A DNA stretch of 64,000 nucleotides from an uncultured bacterium (lineage in GTDB: Bacteria > Bacillota > Clostridia > Lachnospirales > Lachnospiraceae): contig CAMSTY010000006.1 in assembly GCA_947063875.1 (NCBI GenBank), forward strand, positions 1 to 64,000, given 5' to 3'. The notes beneath the pieces were generated by a model. That model was not told the origin of the DNA. It ran no database searches and worked only from the letters and a program-made list of their open reading frames with translations. Shown here in pieces: positions 55,193 through 63,862 of the stretch. Made by a program: the position numbers and the translations under genes. Within the stretch, counting starts at the first letter, position 1; each line of letters opens with the position of its first letter.

Positions 55193-56551
55193 ATGAAACG
55201 ACTTAATGATTTAGGACATGATTCCATTCCACGTCTTGTATTGCGGCTGGCGGTTCCTACCATGCTGGCGCAGCTGGTAAACGTACTTTACTCTATTGTT
55301 GACCGCATGTATATCGGCATCGGCGTAGGGAATCTGGCTTTGGCCGGAGTAGGCGTCTGCGGGCCAATCGTTACCCTGCTGTCTTCTGTCTCATCGCTGG
55401 TCGGCCTGGGAGGCTCTCCCATACTGGCCATGCGCATGGGGGCCGGAAAAAAAAGAGAGGCGCAGCAGATTCTTAATCATAGTTTTCTGATGCTGCTGAT
55501 CCTGTCCGTAGCGCTGACGATTCTATTTTTGGTGTCCAAAGACCGGCTTCTTATGTGGTTTGGCGCCAGCCAGTCCACTTTTGAATACGCCGATATTTAT
55601 CTGACCATTTACACCGCAGGGACTTTTTTTGCGCTTATGTCCGCGGGAATGAACAGTTTTCTGATCGCTCAGGGTTTTTCCGGCCTTGGCATGGCCACGG
55701 TAATGATGGGAGCCGCATTCAATATCGTATTGGACCCCATCCTGATCTTTGTTTTTCGCATGGGAGTGGCAGGGGCGGCGACGGCTACCGTGATTTCGCA
55801 AATGGCGTCCTGCGTTTTTGTGCTGCTGTCGCTGTCTCAGAAAAAAATGCCGGTCCGCTTAGGATGGGGGGATTTTCATTGGCCGGTTATCCGTCAGATT
55901 CTCTCTTTTGGATTTTCCCCATTTCTGATCATAGCCAGTGACAGCGTAATCCTTATTGCCTTAAATACCGTTCTCCAAAAATACGGCGGCCCCAACGAAG
56001 GTGATATCCTGATTACCTGCGCCACGATCGTACAGAGTTATCTGCTCCTGATTACGATGCCGTTAGGCGGGATCACGCTTGGCAGCCAGCCGGTAGTCAG
56101 CTTTAACTACGGGGCTGGCAATGTCCGCCGCATCAGGCAGGCATTTATCTGTATCATAGGGCTATGCGTCACCTTCTGTACCCTGATGACGGTTGTGACA
56201 CATTTGTTTTCTCCTATTTATGTGAATCTATTCACAAAAGATGCCGAAATCTTGCACCGTTCCGTGATGTACATAAAAAGGTTTACCGCCATGATCATCC
56301 CGCTGGCCGTCCAATATCCTTTGGTAGACGAGATCACTGCATTAGGGCAGGTTCGGTTAGCTTTATTCTGCTCTGTTTTCCGAAAGTCCGTATTCCTGGT
56401 CAGCCTTCTGCTTCTGCCGGCTCTGTTTTCAGCCGAGGCTACCTTCTTTTCGGAACCGGTTGCCGATCTGATAGCAGCTACGGTAACTACCACCCTGTTT
56501 TTGCATGCCTTTCCCCGTATCATGGCCAAACGGACAAAAGAGGGCCAATAA
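55193..56551 (+). CDS. MATE family efflux transporter
   Basis: The 452-residue transporter has about 12 membrane helices in two halves. Typical sequences are LRLAVPTMLAQLVNVLYSIV, YIGIGVGNLALAGVGV, GAGKKREAQQILNHSF, AAFNIVLDPILIF, and the second-half LGSQPVVSFNYGAGN. MATE pumps export drugs or metabolites with Na+ or H+. No clear Shine-Dalgarno is in front of ATG 55193, so expression may be low or controlled. Confidence 0.93.
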   Translation: MKRLNDLGHDSIPRLVLRLAVPTMLAQLVNVLYSIVDRMYIGIGVGNLALAGVGVCGPIVTLLSSVSSLVGLGGSPILAMRMGAGKKREAQQILNHSFLMLLILSVALTILFLVSKDRLLMWFGASQSTFEYADIYLTIYTAGTFFALMSAGMNSFLIAQGFSGLGMATVMMGAAFNIVLDPILIFVFRMGVAGAATATVISQMASCVFVLLSLSQKKMPVRLGWGDFHWPVIRQILSFGFSPFLIIASDSVILIALNTVLQKYGGPNEGDILITCATIVQSYLLLITMPLGGITLGSQPVVSFNYGAGNVRRIRQAFICIIGLCVTFCTLMTVVTHLFSPIYVNLFTKDAEILHRSVMYIKRFTAMIIPLAVQYPLVDEITALGQVRLALFCSVFRKSVFLVSLLLLPALFSAEATFFSEPVADLIAATVTTTLFLHAFPRIMAKRTKEGQ

Positions 56552-56563
56552 AGAGCAGAGACA

Positions 56564-57484
56564 TCACAGCAAAATCAGCAATGCCCCGGTGATCATCACA
56601 ATGCTGATCACGATAGACAGGGAATTGACCGCGCTGGCCAGTTCCACATCGCCCCCTGTCTTTCCGGTAAATGCCGGGGCCACGGATGAAACCGGTCCCA
56701 GAGCAATAAGCGCAATCGCCTGCCGCACCTCCAGATCAAAAGGCAGGCAAAAGTAAGACAATACGGCAATCGATATCCCCATTCCATAACGCAGAATCAG
56801 AATCTGGAGGATTTTTGCAATTTTCTCCCGTTCCATCCGGATTTCAAACCCGATTCCGATCATCAAAAGAGCCAGAAACGCATTTGCATTCCCAACCGTC
56901 CCGGCATAAGAGGTAAACAGTTCCGGCAGGGAGATCCGGCAGACTGCAAGCACGGTCATAATCAGGTATGCGTCAAACGGAAGCGAGGAAAACAAACTCT
57001 TCAGCACATTTTTTACAGAGGGCCGGTCTCCTGTTCCCGCCGCAATGGAAGCCATCGTATAAGTCACTCCCGTACACATGACGGCGTTCCCCGCGTCAAA
57101 AAGACTGGTTGCCGCAAATCCTACCGGTCCCAGAAAACTCTGAACAAAAGGAAGGGTAAAATTTCCGATATTATACCCGGACAAATTGAGCATGCCAAAA
57201 GCCCGGTCCTGTCGGCTGCCGCGCAGATTCACCACAAATCCGACAGCCACCATCAGCAGATTGACCGCCAATCCGATCACGCACATAAACAGCAGGGAAT
57301 TATCCATGGATATTCTGCTGAAGTTTGAAATAATCGCACAGGGCAGCGTAATGCGAACCACCACTTTGGAAAAAAGGTAAAAATCATCCGGGTGAAAAAA
57401 ACCTTTCTTCTTCAGCACATATCCGGTAACAATAATCAAAACAAAAGCCACTGCCCTTGCCAGTACACTCGCAATCCCAGCCAT
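56564..57484 (-). CDS. AEC family transporter (auxin efflux carrier type)
   Basis: The 306-residue protein has ten predicted helices in two five-helix halves (VLARAVAFVLIIVTGYVLKK, SGYNIGNFTLPFVQSFLG, FLALLMIGIGFEIRMER, IALIALGPVSSVAPAFTGK). AEC proteins carry organic anions such as malate or lactate, or amino-acid-like compounds. AAAGGAG lies 6 bases before ATG 57484. It runs in the same direction as the decarboxylase gene 97 bp upstream, so it may move its substrate or product. Confidence 0.88.
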   Translation of the reverse strand: MAGIASVLARAVAFVLIIVTGYVLKKKGFFHPDDFYLFSKVVVRITLPCAIISNFSRISMDNSLLFMCVIGLAVNLLMVAVGFVVNLRGSRQDRAFGMLNLSGYNIGNFTLPFVQSFLGPVGFAATSLFDAGNAVMCTGVTYTMASIAAGTGDRPSVKNVLKSLFSSLPFDAYLIMTVLAVCRISLPELFTSYAGTVGNANAFLALLMIGIGFEIRMEREKIAKILQILILRYGMGISIAVLSYFCLPFDLEVRQAIALIALGPVSSVAPAFTGKTGGDVELASAVNSLSIVISIVMITGALLILL

Positions 57485-57581
57485 CACTTTCTCCTTTGCA
57501 ATCTGACAGATTTCATTTTATTCAAACACATACGTTTTATACTATCAAATCCTTGTTGAAAGTGCAACTGATTTTTGACAG

Positions 57582-59033
57582 TCAGGCAGTCCTTTTATGG
57601 CAGGAATTATCTTTCAAAATATCGGACGGCTTCAGACTCTTCAGACGGGAAATCGTAAGCAAAATGTCCTCTTTTGTGGTTTCCGGATGGATGGTGCACA
57701 TCCGCAGCACCCTTTTTCCATGAATCTCTGTAGTGAAAACCTGTGCATAACCGCTTTCTGTCATTTGCCTTGCCATTATCTGATTGATCCGGGCCAGTTC
57801 GCTTTCTGATGATACTCCGGCCGGAGCATAGCGGAAATTGACGATTCCCAGCCGCGCCGGGGACACAATCTCCCAGTCCGGATCACTGCCAATCACTTTT
57901 TCGGTGAATTCAGCCATTTCGCAGCCATGATCGATCATCGTTCCCATCTCCTGACTGCCAAACGTCTGTAAAGTAATCCACAATTTCAATGCCCTTGCCG
58001 GCCGGGTAAGTTCCGGCCCCAAATCCCAGAATTCCACACTGTCTTTTGAGCCTTTTGCATCTTTCAGATATTCCGGATGGGCGGCAAAACTGCGCGTCAG
58101 GTTGTTTTGGTCCCGAACCAGAACAACGCTGCACCCGTACGTCTGCATCATCCATTTGTGGGCATCCCAGCTTAAGCTGTCCGAAAGTTCAATTCCCGCC
58201 AGATATTTCCGCTGTTTTTCCGACAACAAGGCAGACGCTCCAAAAGCTCCGTCCACATGCATCCACATATGATATTCCTTGCAAAGCGCCGCAATCTCCG
58301 GCAGCGGGTCTACGCTTCCTGTATTGGTGGTTCCTGCCGTGGCAATGACAGCAAAAGGGATTTTCCCTTTCCCGGCATCTTCCTTGACGGCCTCCTTCAG
58401 CAATGAAATGTCCATCCGGAAATCCCGGTCTGTGGGAATCATCCGGATCTGGTCCTGGAAAAACCCTATGATATGCAGTCCCTTCGCCAAAGAGATATGC
58501 GTCTGATCCGAAAGATAGACAACTGCCTTACCACGTTCTTCCTCCTTTAATCTGGAGTCTCTTGCTGCCGTCAGCGCCGTCAGATTTGCCATAGAACCGC
58601 CGGATACAAACAAACCGCCGCATCCCTGCGGATATCCTGCCAAATCGCACATCCAGTGAATCATTTTTTTCTCAATCAGATCGGCAGCCAAGGCATTCCT
58701 CTTACAGCTGGCATGCGGATTAAAGGCATTTGTCATGATATCCCCCATCCAGGAAACCAGAGAAGCCGTGGAAGGGACACAGGAAAAACTGCGCGGATGC
58801 TGCGCCAGCGATATGCTCATATAGACATCATCCAGCATCTCCTGATACACTTCCTCTAAGGGCCTGCCTTTTACAGGAACCGTCTGCCTGCACAAACGAT
58901 CCCATACTTTTTTGTCTGTGGGACGGCATATCTTCCGTTCTTTCATACCATTATAAAATTCAACAGTCTGGTCCACAAATCCTTTCATCAATTTCCCAAC
59001 CAGAATATTTTGCTTTCTTCTTTCTTTTTCCAT
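57582..59033 (-). CDS. PLP-dependent decarboxylase of the aromatic amino acid type
   Basis: The 483-residue group-II decarboxylase has VSGGSMANLTALTAARD, GTTNTGSVDPLPEI, HVDGAFGASALL and the PLP-lysine in SLSWDAHKWMMQTYG. From memory it closely resembles the tryptophan decarboxylase of Ruminococcus gnavus, including PEYLKD, ELTRPARALKLWITLQ and DWEIVSPA; tyrosine, phenylalanine or other substrates are also possible. Start 59033 has GGGAG upstream at a slightly long distance; an upstream ATG at 59075 has none. A LysR gene diverges from it and an AEC transporter follows it. Confidence 0.88.
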   Translation of the reverse strand: MEKERRKQNILVGKLMKGFVDQTVEFYNGMKERKICRPTDKKVWDRLCRQTVPVKGRPLEEVYQEMLDDVYMSISLAQHPRSFSCVPSTASLVSWMGDIMTNAFNPHASCKRNALAADLIEKKMIHWMCDLAGYPQGCGGLFVSGGSMANLTALTAARDSRLKEEERGKAVVYLSDQTHISLAKGLHIIGFFQDQIRMIPTDRDFRMDISLLKEAVKEDAGKGKIPFAVIATAGTTNTGSVDPLPEIAALCKEYHMWMHVDGAFGASALLSEKQRKYLAGIELSDSLSWDAHKWMMQTYGCSVVLVRDQNNLTRSFAAHPEYLKDAKGSKDSVEFWDLGPELTRPARALKLWITLQTFGSQEMGTMIDHGCEMAEFTEKVIGSDPDWEIVSPARLGIVNFRYAPAGVSSESELARINQIMARQMTESGYAQVFTTEIHGKRVLRMCTIHPETTKEDILLTISRLKSLKPSDILKDNSCHKRTA

Positions 59034-59101
59034 AACACTGCACGCTCCCTGTACTTGATTCTTTCTGATTTCCATGCTATCATAAAATTACCATTTTGTA
59101 A

Positions 59102-59113
59102 AATTCATGAATT
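59102..59113. promoter_or_regulatory. Palindrome AATTCATGAATT in the LysR-decarboxylase divergent region
   Basis: A perfect 12-bp palindrome, next to the imperfect TTACCATTTTGTAA (about 59089-59102), lies between divergent genes. A LysR binding site is a reasonable inference. Confidence 0.45.
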
Positions 59114-59149
59114 TGATAAAAGCATTCAAAAACTTTGATGGGTGATTTG

Positions 59150-60034
59150 ATGGAAATACGGAATTTGATAACTTTTGTGCGGATTGCAGAATTACGGAAT
59201 TTTTCAAAATCTGCCCAGCAGCTTGGCTACTCTCAATCTGCAGTTACCATGCAGATCAAGCAGCTGGAAGAAGAACTGCATACGCCTTTATTTGAACGAA
59301 TTGGGAAACAGGTAAAGCTGACTCAGGCCGGAGAACGGCTGATGCCTTATGCCCTGGAAATCCTTGATGCCATGCGGAAGGCAGAAACGATAACCCAGGA
59401 AGCAGAACCTATCGCCGGAAGGCTTCGCATAGGTACCTGCGAGTCTTATGTGACCAGTGTTTTGCCGCCGATTATCATGGAATTTAATGAACGTTATCCG
59501 TCTGTGGAAATCAGTACTCATACGGCATTTGTGACCGACCTTTTTGATATGCTGCGGCAAAATGATGTGGATCTGCTGTATTTTCTTGATCAGAAGATAT
59601 ATTTCCCGGAATGGGTTAAGATATTTGAACGACCAGAAAAGGTCTATTTTACTGCTTCTGCCGGCTCCTCCCTGGCAGGAAAAACCCGCATTTCCATAGA
59701 ACGCCTACTAAAGGAACCGCTCTATCTGACGGAAAAAGGAATCAGCTACCGTTTTTCCATGGAGCAGTTTTTGGCGGCGAAAGGCTTTTCTTTGCATCCG
59801 GTCCTGGAGGTCGGCAACACAGATGTGATCACCCGGTTTCTGCTCCAAAACAAAGGCATATCCTTTCTCCCGGAATATGTGATCCGGGATTATGTCAAAG
59901 CCGGACAGCTGGTGATCCTGGATACCGAATGTCCGGAATTCTGCATGTGGAGCCAGCTTGTATACCATCGCAACAAGTATGTCACACCGCAGATGGAACG
60001 TTTCATTGAACAGATGAAGAAATACCTCTCCTGA
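59150..60034 (+). CDS. LysR-family transcriptional regulator
   Basis: The 294-residue regulator has the N-terminal winged HTH (NFSKSAQQLGYSQSAVTMQI, QLEEELHTPLFERIGKQVKL) and a C-terminal effector-binding fold (RLRIGTCESYVTSVLPPIIM, LLQNKGISFLPEYVI). ATG 59150 gives the standard start MEIRNLITFVRIAEL; in-frame codons to 59135 are less likely. It is divergent from the decarboxylase, its probable target, and ends 1 bp from the convergent next gene. Confidence 0.92.
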   Translation: MEIRNLITFVRIAELRNFSKSAQQLGYSQSAVTMQIKQLEEELHTPLFERIGKQVKLTQAGERLMPYALEILDAMRKAETITQEAEPIAGRLRIGTCESYVTSVLPPIIMEFNERYPSVEISTHTAFVTDLFDMLRQNDVDLLYFLDQKIYFPEWVKIFERPEKVYFTASAGSSLAGKTRISIERLLKEPLYLTEKGISYRFSMEQFLAAKGFSLHPVLEVGNTDVITRFLLQNKGISFLPEYVIRDYVKAGQLVILDTECPEFCMWSQLVYHRNKYVTPQMERFIEQMKKYLS

Positions 60035-60730
60035 TCACCGGCAGGCATCTACAAATGCCTGGAACAATTTCTGTTGTACCGGCGTTCCTGCCGCCATATG
60101 CTCCGGATGCCACTGTACGGCAAGACAGAAGGGATAATCATCAATCTCCAACGCCTCCGGATAGCCTTCCGGACTATCCGCCGCGATCCAGAGACCCTCC
60201 CCAATCGTATCCGCAGCCTGATGGTGCAGACTGTTTACCGTAACAGCATCGGAACCCAAAACATGTGATACCAGACTGTCCGGGTCCAGTTCAATGGGGT
60301 GGGTGGCCGATGAGCGGTTGGCAAAATCCATGTGAGGATATTCCTGCTTCAGCCTGATATCCTGTATCAAAGTGCCTCCAAAGGCCACATTCAAGAGCTG
60401 CATCCCCCGGCCAATGCAAAACAGCGGTTTCCTGGCCTCTATTGCCAAGCGGAGCAGCTGCAGTTCAAAGGCATCTCTCATCGGCTCCGGCTTCCCGCAG
60501 CCAGGCTGAGGAGTCTGCCCATACAGTTCCGGCCGGATATCCGGCCCGCCAGGAAACAGAAAGCCAGTGCAATGGCTGATGGCATCGGACATGGCCTGGG
60601 CAGAAGTATCTGGCATCAGCAGCTGTATAGAGGCTCTGGCCCGCTGCAACGGACGGGTATATTTGTATTGCAGGTAGCGGTGAAAGAGGCTCTTTCCTAT
60701 GATGGGAACCCCGACAGTTGGATACAGCAT
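60035..60730 (-). CDS. Gamma-glutamyl-gamma-aminobutyrate hydrolase family protein with lost Cys nucleophile
   Basis: The 231-residue protein is a class-I glutamine-amidotransferase-like peptidase C26 (PuuD type): PTVGVPIIG, FLFPGGPDIRPELY, the elbow FCIGRGMQLLNVAFGGTLIQ, HHQAAD and AVQWHPEHM with His and Glu. In normal members the elbow reads GICRGMQ; here residue 107 is Gly (GGC, one base from TGC) and a Cys sits two residues earlier at 105. Hydrolase activity by the usual mechanism is therefore doubtful. AAGGAGG precedes the ATG. Confidence 0.85.
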   Translation of the reverse strand: MLYPTVGVPIIGKSLFHRYLQYKYTRPLQRARASIQLLMPDTSAQAMSDAISHCTGFLFPGGPDIRPELYGQTPQPGCGKPEPMRDAFELQLLRLAIEARKPLFCIGRGMQLLNVAFGGTLIQDIRLKQEYPHMDFANRSSATHPIELDPDSLVSHVLGSDAVTVNSLHHQAADTIGEGLWIAADSPEGYPEALEIDDYPFCLAVQWHPEHMAAGTPVQQKLFQAFVDACR

Positions 60731-60763
60731 AATCTTTCCTCCTTCATTGTTCTCCTGATTTTA

Positions 60764-62227
60764 TCACAGGATTTCCAGAAATTCAATCATATGCTCCACT
60801 ACGGGAACCGGATCTGCCTTCAGAGGCCTGCAGGAACGAAACATTTCATATCCGTCGCCGCCGGCCCGCCGGTAATTGGTAATGCAGAGGGTAAAGCAAT
60901 CTTTTGGACGCACATCCCTGCCTTGAAACTGCAGTTTTGTAATGCGCTGGCCCCGGGGGCGGGCAAAATCCATCCGGTAGTCGATTCCCGCATAAAAATC
61001 AAAATGGAAATAACGGGGTTTCGGCTCCAGGAATCGGCGGCTGATCTGGTATTCCCCATCCTTTAACTCTAAAAATTCCGCTGTCCATTCCAGGGCATGC
61101 CGCAGTGTCCCTGCGCTGCAAAGGACCGTGCAGAGAGTATTGGCGCTGGTATAGGTGCGAAATACGTCTTTCACCCGTACATTGGCTGGCAGGCCGACGG
61201 CAGTGTTAGAAAGACAGGTGGCGGAAAGCTGCGCCCCTGTGACAGAAAGCTGAATCCGGTTAATGAAAGCTGCCAGGGAGGAGCCATGAAGCGCCATCTC
61301 AATCCGGTCTCCCATGGGGATCGGTTTTGGCATACGGCAAAGCAGCCGTCCCTCCCAGCGTCTTAGTTCCAGGGATAGCCCGGTCGGCTGCGGCATCTGC
61401 TCTGTTACCGGAGAATCCACCAGGCGGGAGGAAATCGCCTGCAGACGTCCGTCCCGGAATGTGCCAAAGAGTTCCGCATAGCAGCTGCAAAAACACCCGG
61501 GCTGAAGAGTGTAGGTTTTGCCGATCATTCGCCCAGGTTCCCGCCGGTGCTGATGGCCGGTGAGCAGCACGTCCGGACTCAAGCACCGGCACAGGCGGCA
61601 GGCGATATTTTCGCCGCTGTCATCCAGGATCTCCCCTGTGTCAGGATTCTCCTCATAACCGCCATGATACAGGCACACCGTCAGGTCACATTGCCCGGAA
61701 AGATCTTCCATAACCCGGCGGGCGGCAGAAAGGGGAGGTTCCATGGAAAGTCCTAAAAGAGTCTCCTCCCGCTCCCAGCCTGCCAGGGCATCGGTGCACA
61801 GGCCAAACACGCCAATCCGCAAACCGTTCTCCAAAACGAAAACCTGGCTGTCCCGGATGGGGAGGTTCCCGGCCCGGTCCCGGATATTGGCGCACAGGCA
61901 GCTGGCAGAAAGGGTATTCAGATACTGCCCCAGGCAGGAAATTCCATAATTAAAATCATGATTTCCCAGAGTGACGGCATCGTAGCCAGCCTCATTCAGC
62001 AGGACAGCCGCCGGATGCTCCTGCTCCGACTCCCCATTTTTCATCTGGTGAGCCAGAAAAGTTCCGGCGCTTCCTCCCTGCAGCAGGTCGCCTCCGTCGA
62101 AAATAAGCGTGTTTCCGTCCTTACAAAAATGCCGGCCTGTTCCATCCAACCCGGCCTCCCCGGGCGAGGCGAACAGCCGGCCGTGAATATCACTGGTAAA
62201 TATAATCCGAAACGTTTTTTCTTCCAT
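60764..62227 (-). CDS. 5'-nucleotidase / metallophosphoesterase family protein
   Basis: The 487-residue protein has the calcineurin-type metal motifs IIFTSDIHGR, LIFDGGDLLQGG, VTLGNHDFNYG and LTGHQHR, then a C-terminal 5'-nucleotidase domain (NTAVGLPANVRVKDVFRTYT, CFTLCITNYRRAGGDGYEMF). There is no signal peptide, so it may act inside the cell, unlike the usual UshA type. The gene starts 4 bp after the ABC ATPase stop, so it is coupled to the importer operon. Confidence 0.9.
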   Translation of the reverse strand: MEEKTFRIIFTSDIHGRLFASPGEAGLDGTGRHFCKDGNTLIFDGGDLLQGGSAGTFLAHQMKNGESEQEHPAAVLLNEAGYDAVTLGNHDFNYGISCLGQYLNTLSASCLCANIRDRAGNLPIRDSQVFVLENGLRIGVFGLCTDALAGWEREETLLGLSMEPPLSAARRVMEDLSGQCDLTVCLYHGGYEENPDTGEILDDSGENIACRLCRCLSPDVLLTGHQHRREPGRMIGKTYTLQPGCFCSCYAELFGTFRDGRLQAISSRLVDSPVTEQMPQPTGLSLELRRWEGRLLCRMPKPIPMGDRIEMALHGSSLAAFINRIQLSVTGAQLSATCLSNTAVGLPANVRVKDVFRTYTSANTLCTVLCSAGTLRHALEWTAEFLELKDGEYQISRRFLEPKPRYFHFDFYAGIDYRMDFARPRGQRITKLQFQGRDVRPKDCFTLCITNYRRAGGDGYEMFRSCRPLKADPVPVVEHMIEFLEIL

Positions 62228-62231
62228 CTTC

Positions 62232-62987
62232 TTATGTCTGCAAAAATTCCTTCATGATCTCTCCGCGGATCTCCAAAAATTCCGGGTCTGTCCTCCCTCT
62301 GGGGAAGGGCAGTTCCACCGGCACAATCTTTCTCACGACGCCGGGATTCTTTCCCATAATGACTACCCGGTTGCTCAGATAGATGGCCTCGTCAATATCA
62401 TGGGTAACGATAATCATGGTAGTCTGATCCTGCTCCCAGATCCGCAGCACTTCCTGCTGCATGGTCATACGGGTAAAGGCATCCAGCGCGCCAAATGGCT
62501 CGTCCAGTAAAAGAAGCTGCGGCCTCGTAGCCAACGCACGGGCAATACTGACCCGCTGCTGCATACCGCCGGAAAGCTGGTTCGGTACCGCATTGGTAAA
62601 GTCTGAAAGGCCTACCAGCTTTGTATAATACTCCACCAGTTCCTTCTTCTCACCCTTTGGCATGGTATCCGGGATGACAAATTCGATGTTCTGCTGCACG
62701 CTCAGCCAGGGAAACAGTCTTGCTTCCTGGAAAATCATGCTGCATTTGGGCGAAGGGCCGTTTACCGGCTCCCCATCCAGCAGGATTTCCCCAGAACTGA
62801 CGGACTCCAGTGTGGTAATCAGCTTCAGAAGCGTGCTTTTGCCGCATCCGCTGGCGCCTACGATAGCCACCAGTTCGCCTTTTTTCACATTTAGATTGAC
62901 CCCGGACAAGACTTCGATTTTCTGCCCCCGGATATAGAAATCCTTGTGCAGATCACGTATTTCCAAAATATTTTCCTGATTTTCCAT
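62232..62987 (-). CDS. SsuB/TauB-type ABC transporter ATPase, second system
   Basis: The 251-residue ATPase has GASGCGKSTLL (Walker A), MIFQEARLFPWLSV, LSGGMQQRVSIARAL and LLLLDEPFGALDAFTR. AGGAGG and a run of G precede the ATG. It couples to the permease at 63010. This is a separate system from that at 22734-25319. Confidence 0.93.
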   Translation of the reverse strand: MENQENILEIRDLHKDFYIRGQKIEVLSGVNLNVKKGELVAIVGASGCGKSTLLKLITTLESVSSGEILLDGEPVNGPSPKCSMIFQEARLFPWLSVQQNIEFVIPDTMPKGEKKELVEYYTKLVGLSDFTNAVPNQLSGGMQQRVSIARALATRPQLLLLDEPFGALDAFTRMTMQQEVLRIWEQDQTTMIIVTHDIDEAIYLSNRVVIMGKNPGVVRKIVPVELPFPRGRTDPEFLEIRGEIMKEFLQT

Positions 62988-63009
62988 GGTTACCCCCCCT
63001 CCTTCCTTA

Positions 63010-63807
63010 TCAGTTCTCGGTAATGCCGCGGGTCTTAGCCAGATAATAACGCTCCAGCCGTGTCAGGCCCTTGTCAATTACCAGTCCGATGACACCGATC
63101 ACCAGCACGCACATATACATAACCCTGGCGTTTGCCGTCTCACGGGACAGGGTGATCAGATAACCGATTCCGGTGGAGGACGCGATCATTTCCGCAGCCA
63201 CCACGCTCATCCAGGCATTGCTCATTCCCAGACGCAGTCCTGTCAGAATCGCCGGAATCGAAGAAGGGACAATGATCTTAAAGATCGTCTTCATGGTAGG
63301 AATCCGATAAGTATACGCCACCTCTAAAAGCTTATTATCAACGGTCTGGATTCCATGAATAGTGTTTAACAGCACCGGCCAGAAGGAACCAAAGGCAATG
63401 ATTACCACCTTGGAGGAAAAACCGATGCCAACCAGAAGGATGACGATAGGAATCAGCGCAATGGTCGGGATGGGACGCAGAACGCTGACAATCCCGCTGA
63501 GAGCCGCATTGACCGGTTTAAAAAGTCCCATCAAAAAGCCTGCCGCCACACCGCAGGCCGCGCCGATCACATAGCCACAGGCCACGCGGCCAAAACTTAC
63601 ACTCAGGTTTTTCCAGAGTTTCCCCGATTCGATATAGGAGAGGAAAGTCTTTGCAATAGTCAGGGGCGGCGGCACTAAAGCCGCCTTCACCAGCCCGTGG
63701 GTCGATGCAAACTGCCAGAACAGGAGCACCAGAACCGGAAATATAACAGCGACAATTAACAAGGTCTGATTGTACCTTGTATTTTTAGGGGAATTCCATT
63801 TAAACAT
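63010..63807 (-). CDS. SsuC/TauC-type ABC transporter permease, second system
   Basis: The 265-residue permease has six helices (VAVIFPVLVLLFWQFAS, GYVIGAACGVAAGFLMG, AEMIASSTGIGYLITLS) and the cytoplasmic coupling segment DNKLLEVAYTYRIPTMKTI. AAGGTGG lies upstream of the ATG. The binding-protein gene is just upstream and the ATPase follows. Confidence 0.93.
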   Translation of the reverse strand: MFKWNSPKNTRYNQTLLIVAVIFPVLVLLFWQFASTHGLVKAALVPPPLTIAKTFLSYIESGKLWKNLSVSFGRVACGYVIGAACGVAAGFLMGLFKPVNAALSGIVSVLRPIPTIALIPIVILLVGIGFSSKVVIIAFGSFWPVLLNTIHGIQTVDNKLLEVAYTYRIPTMKTIFKIIVPSSIPAILTGLRLGMSNAWMSVVAAEMIASSTGIGYLITLSRETANARVMYMCVLVIGVIGLVIDKGLTRLERYYLAKTRGITEN

Positions 63808-63862
63808 ATCCGTAAATCCACCTTTCTATAAGTAACCTTCCTGTGCTGGCAGTATCACTCTT

